This document shows positions 6,673 through 13,104 of a stretch of DNA of 13,941 bases, piece after piece. Position 1 is the first letter of the stretch. Each line of letters starts with the position of its first letter. The notes below the pieces were generated by a model. That model did no database searches. It saw nothing but the letters and a program-made list of their open reading frames with translations, and was not told the origin of the DNA. Made by a program: the position numbers and the translations under genes. This stretch comes from DAOUAJ01 sp034433615 (GTDB lineage Bacteria; Chloroflexota; Anaerolineae; DUEN01): positions 1-13,941 of the forward strand of contig DAOUAJ010000035.1 in NCBI GenBank assembly GCA_034433615.1, written 5' to 3'.

Positions 6673-8196
6673 TCAGACCGCTCCTTCCACCGCGCTCAGA
6701 ATACCCTGGACCGTAGTCCCAGGAGCGCCGACTGGGAACTCGGCGACGATCTTGCCGAGGAACATGACTAGGATTCGGTCACAGATGTCAAGCAATTCTC
6801 GAATCTCTTCAGAGATCACGATCACGGCCACCCCCTCTTGAGCGAGCTGGTCAATAATCTTCAGGATCTCAACCTTTGCCTGTACGTCTATCCCTTGCGT
6901 TGGCTCATCAAGGAGCAACACTTTCGGGTTCACACTGGCCAGCTTGGCAAAGACCACTTTTTGCTGGTTGCCGCCGCTCAGGTACTGAACGGCTTGCTCC
7001 ATTGAGGGGGTCTTGATATTCAGCTTCTGGATCAGTTGTCCGACCAGAGTGGCCTCACTACGCCTGGCTATCAACCCTAAATTGGTGATGAGCTGTCTCA
7101 GGATGGGCAGTGTCACATTCTCGCGAATCGGACGTAAGCCCAGGATGCCAAGCCCATGACGATCTCGCGGCAAATAGGCCAGGCCACGATCCAAGGCCTC
7201 ACGCGGCGAGCGAGCCCGATAGGGTTGGCCTGCGAGCCAGACCTCACCATCCCCCAAGGGTTCTAAGCCGAAGAGCCCGCGCGCCAATGAGTCCTTACCG
7301 CATCCCTCGAGCCCCGTCAGACCAATAATCTCTCCTTTGCGGATGGCCAAGTTCACACGCTCATAGGCTCCGGCTCTGCTCAGATTGCGAATCTCCAGGA
7401 CTATCTTATCGCTGGTCGTGCGGGCCGCATGCCGAAAGCGTTCCACTTCTGTCCCGCTGATCAGCCGGATCAGCTCGGGTTGTGTCAGCTCTTTGACTCG
7501 AAAGTCGCCGATGTTCCGGCCATCGCGTAAGATGGTAACGCTGTCGCAGAGTTCGAAAATCTCTTCCAGATAGTGCGAGATATAGACAAATGTGACGCCG
7601 CGCTCCCGTTGCTGACGCACGAAGCTGAACAGCAGCTCTACTTCATGCTTGGGCAAGGGTGCCGTAGCCTCATCAAGGATAATAATCTGGGCGTCCGCGA
7701 ACAGCGCCTTAGCGATCTCAATGATCTGGCGCTCGGCGACCGACAGGCCCTCGACCTTACGCCTGACATCAATCTCCAGGCCTAGTCGCCGCAGACGTTT
7801 CTCTGCATCCCGATTCACTGTGTGCCAATCCACCAGGCCGACCCGATTCAATGGCAAGTTGCCGCAGAAGACGTTCTCCGCAATACTCAGTGACGGCACA
7901 AGCTGGGTCTGTTGGTGGACACAAGCGATCCCCAACTGCTTCGATAAGGTAGTCGTCATCCGAGTAAATGTCTTGCCCCGGATGATGATTTCGCCAGCAT
8001 CGAAAGGATAAACCCCTGTCAAGACGTTGATCAGGGTAGATTTCCCAGCACCGTTTTTCCCAACCAGCCCCCGTAGCTCCCCAGGGCGCAATCGAAAGCT
8101 CACATTGTCTAGGGCCCGCACGCCCGGGAAATCCTTGACGATATTCTTCATCTCGACGATGAAAGAATTGGAAGCGCCTTCCATCTCCTCTATCAT
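6673..8196 (-). CDS. sugar ABC transporter ATPase with two nucleotide-binding domains (RbsA/MglA type)
   Basis: 507 residues, the usual length of CUT2 ATPases. Domain 1: Walker A G-K-N-G-A-G-K-S (46-53), Q-loop near 95-100, a degenerate signature L-S-V-A-E (151-155), Walker B I-I-I-L-D-E (171-176), switch His208. Domain 2: Walker A G-L-E-G-C-G-K-D (295-302), keeping Lys but with Asp for Ser/Thr, signature L-S-G-G-N-Q-Q-K (406-413), Walker B L-L-L-D-E (427-431), and Ser-Glu-Glu where the switch His would be. The asymmetry is normal for the family: one site mostly hydrolyses ATP. The ATG at 8196 has GGAAAGG upstream; a GTG at 8202 is less likely because the Shine-Dalgarno would lie too close. 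A 74-base gap with a strong stem-loop separates it from the binding-protein gene. Confidence 0.95.
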   Translation of the reverse strand: MIEEMEGASNSFIVEMKNIVKDFPGVRALDNVSFRLRPGELRGLVGKNGAGKSTLINVLTGVYPFDAGEIIIRGKTFTRMTTTLSKQLGIACVHQQTQLVPSLSIAENVFCGNLPLNRVGLVDWHTVNRDAEKRLRRLGLEIDVRRKVEGLSVAERQIIEIAKALFADAQIIILDEATAPLPKHEVELLFSFVRQQRERGVTFVYISHYLEEIFELCDSVTILRDGRNIGDFRVKELTQPELIRLISGTEVERFRHAARTTSDKIVLEIRNLSRAGAYERVNLAIRKGEIIGLTGLEGCGKDSLARGLFGLEPLGDGEVWLAGQPYRARSPREALDRGLAYLPRDRHGLGILGLRPIRENVTLPILRQLITNLGLIARRSEATLVGQLIQKLNIKTPSMEQAVQYLSGGNQQKVVFAKLASVNPKVLLLDEPTQGIDVQAKVEILKIIDQLAQEGVAVIVISEEIRELLDICDRILVMFLGKIVAEFPVGAPGTTVQGILSAVEGAV

Positions 8197-8222
8197 GGGC
8201 ACCTTTCCTTGTTAGGAACAAA

Positions 8223-8254
8223 GGTGACCGGCACCAGTCACAGTGCCGGTCACC
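8223..8254 (-). promoter_or_regulatory. intergenic 12-base perfect stem-loop between binding protein and ATPase genes
   Basis: Arms GGTGACCGGCAC (8223-8234) and GTGCCGGTCACC (8243-8254) are perfectly complementary around an 8-base loop. On the minus strand the stem starts 16 bases past the binding-protein stop and is followed by TTTG-TTCC, too weak a U-run for full termination. In binding-protein-dependent transporters such a structure typically shields the upstream mRNA from 3' decay or partly attenuates transcription, giving more binding protein than ATPase and permease. That role is inferred. Confidence 0.75.
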
Positions 8255-8270
8255 TGAGGGCCCCCCAGTT

Positions 8271-9395
8271 TCACTTTGGCCAGGGTTCCCGCTCTGGCAT
8301 CTTGTAATTCTTGTCCATGTTCGTCCAGATCACTGGGTTTGTGATGTTGTCTTTGGTAACCTTCGTGGTAGCCAGGAACAGCTCCATAGTGCCATCTGGA
8401 TTGACCTTGATATGGGCCGGAGACCAAGTGGCTCCCTCCTGCACCACCTCACCCTCCTGGATCGGTTGGCCGTTTAACTCCTGCTCGATCCAGTTGACCA
8501 CGATGCCGAAGTCACTTACTGGCTGAGAGCCGGCCCCATCAGCGATACCATCCAGGATCGCCTCCAGCATCCATGGGCCGCCGTCCACGCCTACCAGGAT
8601 GATGTGGCCTTCTTCACCGCGTTTGTGTAAGCGGCCAAGCTGTTCCATGGCTGCCTTCGTTCCAGGTCCGTAAACATTGTCTGAATGGATGTAGATGCCA
8701 TCCAGATCAGGATTAGCTGTCAAGACATCAATGGCGATCTGCTGGCCTTTAGCAGCATCCCAATCGGCCACCTTTTGGATCACTTGGATATCCGGGTACT
8801 TGTCTACAATGTCATGAAATCCATCGCGGCGAAGCTGGCCGACGTTCTGACTCAGATTACCGGTGATCTCCAGCACCTTGCCCTTGGGCGCACCATATTT
8901 CTTGATCAGTTCGTCCACCAGCACTTCGCCTGCTTGCTGGCCTGCCATGCGATTGTCCGACAAGACGGTCATATTGATCTTGCAGCCGATGGGTGAGCGG
9001 TCAATAGTGTAAAAGGGGATACCGGCCTTCTTGGCTTTCTCGACGGCGGTGCAGATGCCAGCGCTGTCCTCAGGCACGGTGACAATGGCGTCCACGCCGA
9101 GCGAGATGAGGTAATCAATATCATTGTTCTGCTTCTGAGGGTCGGCATTGGCATTGGTGGTGATGACTGCCCATCCCTTGGCCTGCGCGTGGTCCATCAG
9201 ACTTTGTTGGATGAACAGTTGGCCGCCATATAGCGCCGGCGCAGCATAGCCAATGGTGACTGGGGCCTTTTCCTCAGGGGCCTGAGGCGCAGCTTGCGGA
9301 GCGGCCGGCGGGGTCACTGGCACCATACAGGCCACAACCCCAACTGCCAGCATGGCAACCATAAACCAGCTCACAAAGCGGTTAAGCCAGTTCAT
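8271..9395 (-). CDS. sugar ABC transporter substrate-binding lipoprotein (RbsB-like)
   Basis: 374 residues. The N-terminus has a hydrophobic signal and a lipobox V-V-A-C with Cys23, so the mature protein is a lipoprotein. An Ala/Pro-rich linker (about 25-44) precedes a periplasmic-binding-protein type 1 fold, as in RbsB/MglB. Family features include V-T-I-G-Y-A, S-L-G-V-D-A-I-V-T-V-P (first lobe), Y-T-I-D-R-S near the hinge, N-x-D-L-D-G-I-Y and V-G-V-D-G-G. Its place ahead of the ATPase and two permeases makes it the specificity component, probably for a pentose or branched sugar. The ATG at 9395 is well supported by AAGGAGGAGG 5 bases upstream. Upstream codons in frame read as leader, not protein. 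Confidence 0.93.
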   Translation of the reverse strand: MNWLNRFVSWFMVAMLAVGVVACMVPVTPPAAPQAAPQAPEEKAPVTIGYAAPALYGGQLFIQQSLMDHAQAKGWAVITTNANADPQKQNNDIDYLISLGVDAIVTVPEDSAGICTAVEKAKKAGIPFYTIDRSPIGCKINMTVLSDNRMAGQQAGEVLVDELIKKYGAPKGKVLEITGNLSQNVGQLRRDGFHDIVDKYPDIQVIQKVADWDAAKGQQIAIDVLTANPDLDGIYIHSDNVYGPGTKAAMEQLGRLHKRGEEGHIILVGVDGGPWMLEAILDGIADGAGSQPVSDFGIVVNWIEQELNGQPIQEGEVVQEGATWSPAHIKVNPDGTMELFLATTKVTKDNITNPVIWTNMDKNYKMPEREPWPK

Positions 9396-9554
9396 TTGTA
9401 CCTCCTCCTTAAGATTTTGCTTGTAGGGGACGAGAGTCCCCGGCGTGATCACAGAGAATCTCCTGCCGCAAGCGAACACTGCAACCTAGGCAGGTGAAAC
9501 GCACAACGATATTGCAGAAATTCCGGGATGGACAATGGATATCTGCCGATTAGC
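9396..9554 (-). promoter_or_regulatory. 159-base leader ahead of the binding-protein gene
   Basis: This is the longest gap within the transporter side and the likely place for an internal promoter or operator. It contains a 6-base stem-loop (9426-9441, GGGGAC with a 4-base loop), an 8-base palindrome GTGATCAC (9445-9452) and the strong ribosome site at about 9401-9410. A poor -35/-10-like pair on the minus strand (TTGTCC, then CAATAT, spacing 15) is too weak to call a promoter. No regulator gene is in the window. Confidence 0.35.
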
Positions 9555-10361
9555 TCACCTCCTCTCTTCCTCCGTTGTACTTACGTGAGAGATCCGCGAA
9601 AGAGCCCCAGGCAGGCTCTGCCCTCCATCAACAGGGATCACCACCCCAGTGACCCAGGCCGCATCAGGGCTGGCCAACCAGACGACCCAGGCGGCAATCT
9701 CTTCCGCCGTCCCCATACGCCCCAGCGGGATTTCGCGCCGCATCCGCTCATATGCTGCAGCGAGGTCGTCTCCCGCCCAGATGCGATGGATCGGCGTGTC
9801 AACAGGGCCTGGAGCGATCGCGTTGACCCGGATGTGCCATGGCGCCAACTCCGCTGCAAGAGATCGAGTCAGGTACTCCAGGGCGCTCTTCGACATCCCA
9901 TACATGGCCTGGCCAGGTATGGCCAAAGAAGCGGAAGAGGACGAAATGTTGATAATGGCCGCAGCCGGCGACCGGCGCAGGTAGGGCAGGGCTTGCTGGA
10001 TCAGAAAGAACGGAGCACGCACGTTGACAGCCATGTGTCGGTCAAAGTCCGCCAGGGAAGCCTCCATAATCGGGCAGTGCTTGATCATGGCCGCGTTGTT
10101 AATTAGGATGTCAAGGCGGTTCCAGATCTGCGCAACGGTTTCAACGATACGTCCGGGTGCTGTCGGGTCGCTCAGATCGGCAGGAATTGCTATCGCTTTG
10201 CCGCCAGCCGAGCAGATAGCGCGAACCGTTTCGTGTAACGGCTCCGGTCGTCGTCCAACCACGGCCACTGCTGTCCCTTGCGCAGCAAAGCGGCGAGCCG
10301 TCGCTGCTCCAATCCCGGAGCTCCCGCCAGTGATCAATGCTACCCGGTCTACCTGGGTCAT
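9555..10361 (-). CDS. short-chain dehydrogenase/reductase (classical SDR)
   Basis: 268 residues, typical SDR length. Motifs: T-G-G-S-S-G-I-G (11-18) for the cofactor; Asp62 near the adenine; N-N-A-A (88-91); Asn113; Ser140/141; Y-G-M-S-K with Tyr154 and Lys158; and P-G-P-V-D-T-P after the active site. G-R-R after strand 2 suggests NADP preference, though uncertain. Such enzymes interconvert alcohols and ketones on many sugars and acids; the substrate cannot be read. The ATG at 10361 gives the normal N-terminus (AGGAGG is 13 bases upstream, a long spacing). A GTG at 10412 would add 17 residues. It lies 54 bases after the 2-hydroxyacid dehydrogenase and 159 bases before the binding-protein gene. 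Confidence 0.92.
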   Translation of the reverse strand: MTQVDRVALITGGSSGIGAATARRFAAQGTAVAVVGRRPEPLHETVRAICSAGGKAIAIPADLSDPTAPGRIVETVAQIWNRLDILINNAAMIKHCPIMEASLADFDRHMAVNVRAPFFLIQQALPYLRRSPAAAIINISSSSASLAIPGQAMYGMSKSALEYLTRSLAAELAPWHIRVNAIAPGPVDTPIHRIWAGDDLAAAYERMRREIPLGRMGTAEEIAAWVVWLASPDAAWVTGVVIPVDGGQSLPGALSRISHVSTTEEERR

Positions 10362-10415
10362 AGCCTGATACTTTCCTCCTGAGTAGGAGAGCCATAGCAG
10401 CGGCGCTTCCACGCT

Positions 10416-11372
10416 TTATTGAACTGGACACAGCGGCGGTTCTCCGCGCAAGGCTCGCAGCACGTTTTCGACCGTCATCTCGCCGAGGCGTCGTCGCGCC
10501 TCCCACGTATCCCCGCCCATGTGCGGGGTCAGCACGACGTTGTCCAGCGCCAACAGTGGGCTCCCTACCGGCGGCTCCTGAACGAACACGTCCAGCCCCG
10601 CGCCGGCCAACCGCCCGCTCCGCAAGGCCTCGGCCAACGCTTCCTCGTCCACCAGATGCCCTCGTCCGGTGTTGATCAGGATCGCGCCCGGCTTCATCTT
10701 CGCCAGCTCCTCCGGGCCCAGCAGGGGCCGCCCCGCCTTCGCCAGCCCAGCATGGAGTGAGACCACGTCCGAGGCCGTCAGCAGCTCGTCCAGGGGTACG
10801 AACGTGATCCCATGCGCCGCCGCAAACGCCTCATCCGGGTACGGGTCGGTGGCGATCACCTTCATGCCGAAGGCCTGGGCCCGTAAGGCCACCTCCCTGC
10901 CGATCCGTCCCAGCCCCACGATGCCCAGCGTTTTACCGCGCAGCTCGACCCCGACAAACCCCTTCCACTGGCCAGCCTTGACGCTCAGATGAGCGGGGAC
11001 GATATGCCGGGCGACCGCCAACAGGAGAGCCATGGTCAGATCGGCCACCGAGTCGTGCACCGCCCCGAAGGTGGCGCTGACGACGATGCCGCGCGCCTTC
11101 GCGGCGGCCAGGTCAATGTTGTCCAGGCCCACCCCGTGCTTGGCAATGGTCTTGAGGCGATCGGCCGAGTAAATCACCTCGGCCGTCAGCTCATCCGTGC
11201 CGGTGATGATCGCATCCACGCCGCGCAGCGCCTCGATCAGCTCGGCAGCCCGATAGGGGCGTCCCAACTGATTGGGGATCACCTCGCACCCGGCCGCCTC
11301 CAATTGGGCGATGTGCTCCGGGATCGCCTTGCCGAACGATTTCGAGCCGATCAGAATTCGCCATTGGGCCAT
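10416..11372 (-). CDS. D-isomer-specific 2-hydroxyacid dehydrogenase
   Basis: 318 residues, the length of short phosphoglycerate-dehydrogenase-like enzymes without an ACT domain. NAD-binding G-L-G-R-I-G (153-158) is followed by Asp176 (A-T-D-P), which favours NAD. The catalytic triad is complete: Arg237 in N-T-G-R-G, Glu266 in V-Q-E-P-P and His284 in T-P-H-M-G-G. The reaction is 2-hydroxyacid to 2-oxoacid or its reverse. A sugar acid such as apionate has a 2-hydroxyl, so a role after the lactonase is conceivable but unproven; 3-phosphoglycerate, glyoxylate or hydroxypyruvate are alternatives. The ATG at 11372 has AGAGGT 7 bases upstream. The gene follows a 304-base gap with repeats and may have its own promoter. 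Confidence 0.93.
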   Translation of the reverse strand: MAQWRILIGSKSFGKAIPEHIAQLEAAGCEVIPNQLGRPYRAAELIEALRGVDAIITGTDELTAEVIYSADRLKTIAKHGVGLDNIDLAAAKARGIVVSATFGAVHDSVADLTMALLLAVARHIVPAHLSVKAGQWKGFVGVELRGKTLGIVGLGRIGREVALRAQAFGMKVIATDPYPDEAFAAAHGITFVPLDELLTASDVVSLHAGLAKAGRPLLGPEELAKMKPGAILINTGRGHLVDEEALAEALRSGRLAGAGLDVFVQEPPVGSPLLALDNVVLTPHMGGDTWEARRRLGEMTVENVLRALRGEPPLCPVQ

Positions 11373-11475
11373 CCAGTCTACCTCTTAGCATTAGGCATGC
11401 CAACTCGTGACCGTTCAGCCCATCCCCTCGGGGCCCCCTTAGGTTCGGGGCGATGGATGAGATTGGCCCGATGTG

Positions 11476-11518
11476 GCGCAGGCTTCCAGCCTGCGCAGGA
11501 CGGGCTGGAAGCCCGTCC
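11476..11518. repeat. double-hairpin repeat element
   Basis: Two adjacent perfect 9-base stems with 3-base loops: GCGCAGGCT-TCC-AGCCTGCGC (11476-11496) and GGACGGGCT-GGA-AGCCCGTCC (11498-11518). The loops are reverse complements, so the two hairpins look like inverted versions of one core. GTGG just outside (11473-11476) and CCAC (11518-11521) could close the whole into a cross-like fold. The design is that of a mobile palindromic intergenic repeat. Confidence 0.65.
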
Positions 11519-11576
11519 CCACACCCCGCCTGATGACAACGGCGCAGGTTTTGACACAAAGTGTCAGGTAGCTAGT

Positions 11577-11619
11577 AAAGAAGCTTTCTCGGAGGGGACT
11601 TCGCTCCCCCCGAACCTCC
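11577..11619 (+). repeat. dispersed 43-base palindromic repeat, copy B
   Basis: This copy runs from AAAGAAGCTTT through GGAGGGGAC to CGAACCTCC. It matches the reverse complement of 197-239 almost base for base over the first 23 positions and again at the end. Its hairpin is CGGAGGGGA, loop CTTCGC, TCCCCCCG, with one mismatch. Confidence 0.6.
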
Positions 11620-11676
11620 CTCACCGGGCGTAGTGAAGGAGGTATCCGTCCCTGACGGGCTATGGCAGGGTAAGGC

Positions 11677-12429
11677 CTACGTGATCAGGGCGCGCACCTC
11701 GGCCACCTCACGGGCCATGTCGGGCACTTTGTAGAGGCCGGCGCCCAGGGCCAGCGTGGTCGCCCCGGCCGCCACCAGATCCGCCGCGTTGTGGCGGTTC
11801 ACCCCGCCGGCCACCTGCAGATCCACCGGTGCATTGGCCGCCGCCATCATCTCCCGTACAGCGCGAACGCGCGGGATCGCCAGCGGGTTGAACGTCGTGC
11901 CCACGCCGCCCGCGCTCTCGCCGGTCACCCGCGACAGCAGCAGCACAGCGTCGAGCTGAGAGACGACCGGCTGCAACACGGTCACCGGCGTGCCCAGCGT
12001 GATCGCCAGCCCGACACGGACCTTTTGCTCGCGGATCGCGGCGATCGCCTCGTAGGCCATACGCAGGCTCTCGACGTGGACCAGGATCAGATCTGCGCCG
12101 GCATCCACCAGATAGGGGACGAAGCGCAGCGGCTCCATGACCCCCAGGTGTACCTCGAAGGGCAAGTGGGTCAGCGGCCGCAAGGCGGCGATGGTGCGCG
12201 GCGAGAAGCCCACGTCGGACACAAAGTACCCGTCGAAGACGTCCAGATGAACGAAATCGAGGCCGGCGGCCTCCAGACGGGCCACCTCCTCGGCCAGCCG
12301 GCCGTGATCGCCGTTGAAAAGCGCCGCGCCCAGCCGGAGACGCGGGGAGGGAGAGAGGGGATGACAAGGTGCGGAGGAGCCTGTCTCCCCGTCCCTCTGT
12401 CTCCTTGTCTCCTTCTCCCCCTGGCTCAT
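11677..12429 (-). CDS. divergent ribulose-phosphate 3-epimerase homologue
   Basis: 250 residues, TIM barrel of the RPE family. Kept: His61 and Asp63 (V-H-L-D-V-F-D-G) and His94 (F-E-V-H-L), three of the four metal ligands. Changed: the family's V-D-G-G, whose Asp is metal ligand and acid/base, is V-A-G-G with Ala207; the P-G-F-G-G-Q phosphate-side loop is replaced by T-G-E-S-A-G-G (169-175); the Met-rich active-site positions are Phe65 and Gly96. So normal D-ribulose-5-phosphate epimerisation is doubtful, and another sugar-phosphate isomerase or lyase role is possible. Residues 4-30 are an extra N-terminal stretch, encoded in part by a tandem repeat. The start at 12429 is supported by GGAGG 4 bases upstream and by the ATGA overlap with the cyclase stop, which implies translational coupling. 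Confidence 0.82.
   Translation of the reverse strand: MSQGEKETRRQRDGETGSSAPCHPLSPSPRLRLGAALFNGDHGRLAEEVARLEAAGLDFVHLDVFDGYFVSDVGFSPRTIAALRPLTHLPFEVHLGVMEPLRFVPYLVDAGADLILVHVESLRMAYEAIAAIREQKVRVGLAITLGTPVTVLQPVVSQLDAVLLLSRVTGESAGGVGTTFNPLAIPRVRAVREMMAAANAPVDLQVAGGVNRHNAADLVAAGATTLALGAGLYKVPDMAREVAEVRALIT
12382..12421 (-). repeat. degenerate 8-base purine-rich tandem repeat inside a gene
   Basis: Five octamers read on the minus strand: GGGGGAGA, AGGAGACA, AGGAGACA, GAGGGACG, GGGAGACA. They encode residues about 4-16 of the epimerase-like protein (G-E-K-E-T-R-R-Q-R-D-G-E-T), which has no counterpart in ordinary RPE. More purine-rich sequence lies at 12344-12368 on the plus strand. The array therefore seems to have been inserted between the start codon and the ancestral N-terminus without breaking the frame. 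Confidence 0.75.
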
Positions 12430-13091
12430 GAGTCCTCCGGCTCGATGGCGATGGCGCGGACCGGGCAGGCGTCCAGGCCCACCACCGGCCACGGCAACGC
12501 GATCAGAAACACGCGCTGCTTTCGCAGCTCGACCAGGTTGGTCAGGCACTCGATGACCGGGATGCCGGCGCTGGTGATCAGACGGTGGTTCGGGAAGTGG
12601 GATACACCGCGCACCTCATAGCCGGAAGCGTCCGTGCCCAGGCAGTTGATCTTGCGATCCTCCACCAGCCAGCGCACAGCCTCCTCGGTCAGGTACGGGC
12701 GATCGTGGGACTGCGGCGTCCGGTACTGGTGGTGTCGCCCGGTCATGATCAGCACACGGTCACCCACCTGGATATCGCCGGCAGCCCGAATCTCCTCCAG
12801 CGTGATCGGCTCTTTGACCTGCTTGTGCCGGAAGTCGAGGACGATCGCCGGCCCCATTAACCTCTCGATGGGGATGCTGGCCGTGTCGCCGCCGTTGGCC
12901 AGAAAGTGCAACGGAGCCTCCACATGCGTCCCCATGTGCGAGCCCATGTAGATAGCGCTCATGATGTCGCCTTCCGGCCCATGACGCTCATGCTTCCGGG
13001 TGACTTCCAGGACGTTCTGCTCCTGGCCCGGCAACAGCACGTGGGTGAGGTCTACAATGCGGCCTCGCGGAATCAGGGTTGAGACATCCAT
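12426..13091 (-). CDS. cyclase-family metal-dependent hydrolase (PF04199, kynurenine-formamidase-like)
   Basis: 221 residues, usual length. The family motif H-x-G-T-H-x-D-x-P-x-H is present as H-M-G-T-H-V-E-A-P-L-H (52-62), with Glu58 for Asp. The fold continues through G-D-R-V-L-I-M-T-G, G-T-D-A-S-G and C-P-V-R-A-I-A at the end, all family-like. Members hydrolyse amides, cyclic amides and lactone-like compounds using Zn or Mn; kynurenine formamidase and isatin hydrolase are examples. No tryptophan-pathway genes are nearby, so the substrate is unknown. A ring-opening step in the sugar pathway is possible but unproven. The ATG at 13091 has AGGAGA 9 bases upstream. It follows the kinase by 13 bases and overlaps the next gene by 4. 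Confidence 0.88.
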   Translation of the reverse strand: MDVSTLIPRGRIVDLTHVLLPGQEQNVLEVTRKHERHGPEGDIMSAIYMGSHMGTHVEAPLHFLANGGDTASIPIERLMGPAIVLDFRHKQVKEPITLEEIRAAGDIQVGDRVLIMTGRHHQYRTPQSHDRPYLTEEAVRWLVEDRKINCLGTDASGYEVRGVSHFPNHRLITSAGIPVIECLTNLVELRKQRVFLIALPWPVVGLDACPVRAIAIEPEDS

Positions 13092-13104
13092 GACGGAGAT
13101 TCTC

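Larger units (their letters stand above)
11373..11676. other. 304-base gap holding repeat elements
   Basis: No credible gene. It contains a double hairpin (11476-11518), a small stem TGACAC-AAA-GTGTCA (11552-11566), a second copy of the dispersed repeat (11577-11619) and a 5-base stem CCGTC-CCT-GACGG (11646-11658). It separates the epimerase-like gene from the 2-hydroxyacid dehydrogenase and therefore may divide the region into two transcription units. I see no clear promoter on the minus strand. Confidence 0.6.

Noticed and set aside
9445..9452. GTGATCAC palindrome as a CRP-type operator
   Set aside because: It lacks the 6-base spacer and flanks of a CRP site; an 8-base palindrome alone is weak evidence.
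11551..11581. TTGACA followed by TAGTAA/TAAAGA as a plus-strand promoter
   Set aside because: Spacing or -10 match is poor, no plus-strand gene follows, and TTGACA lies within a small stem-loop.
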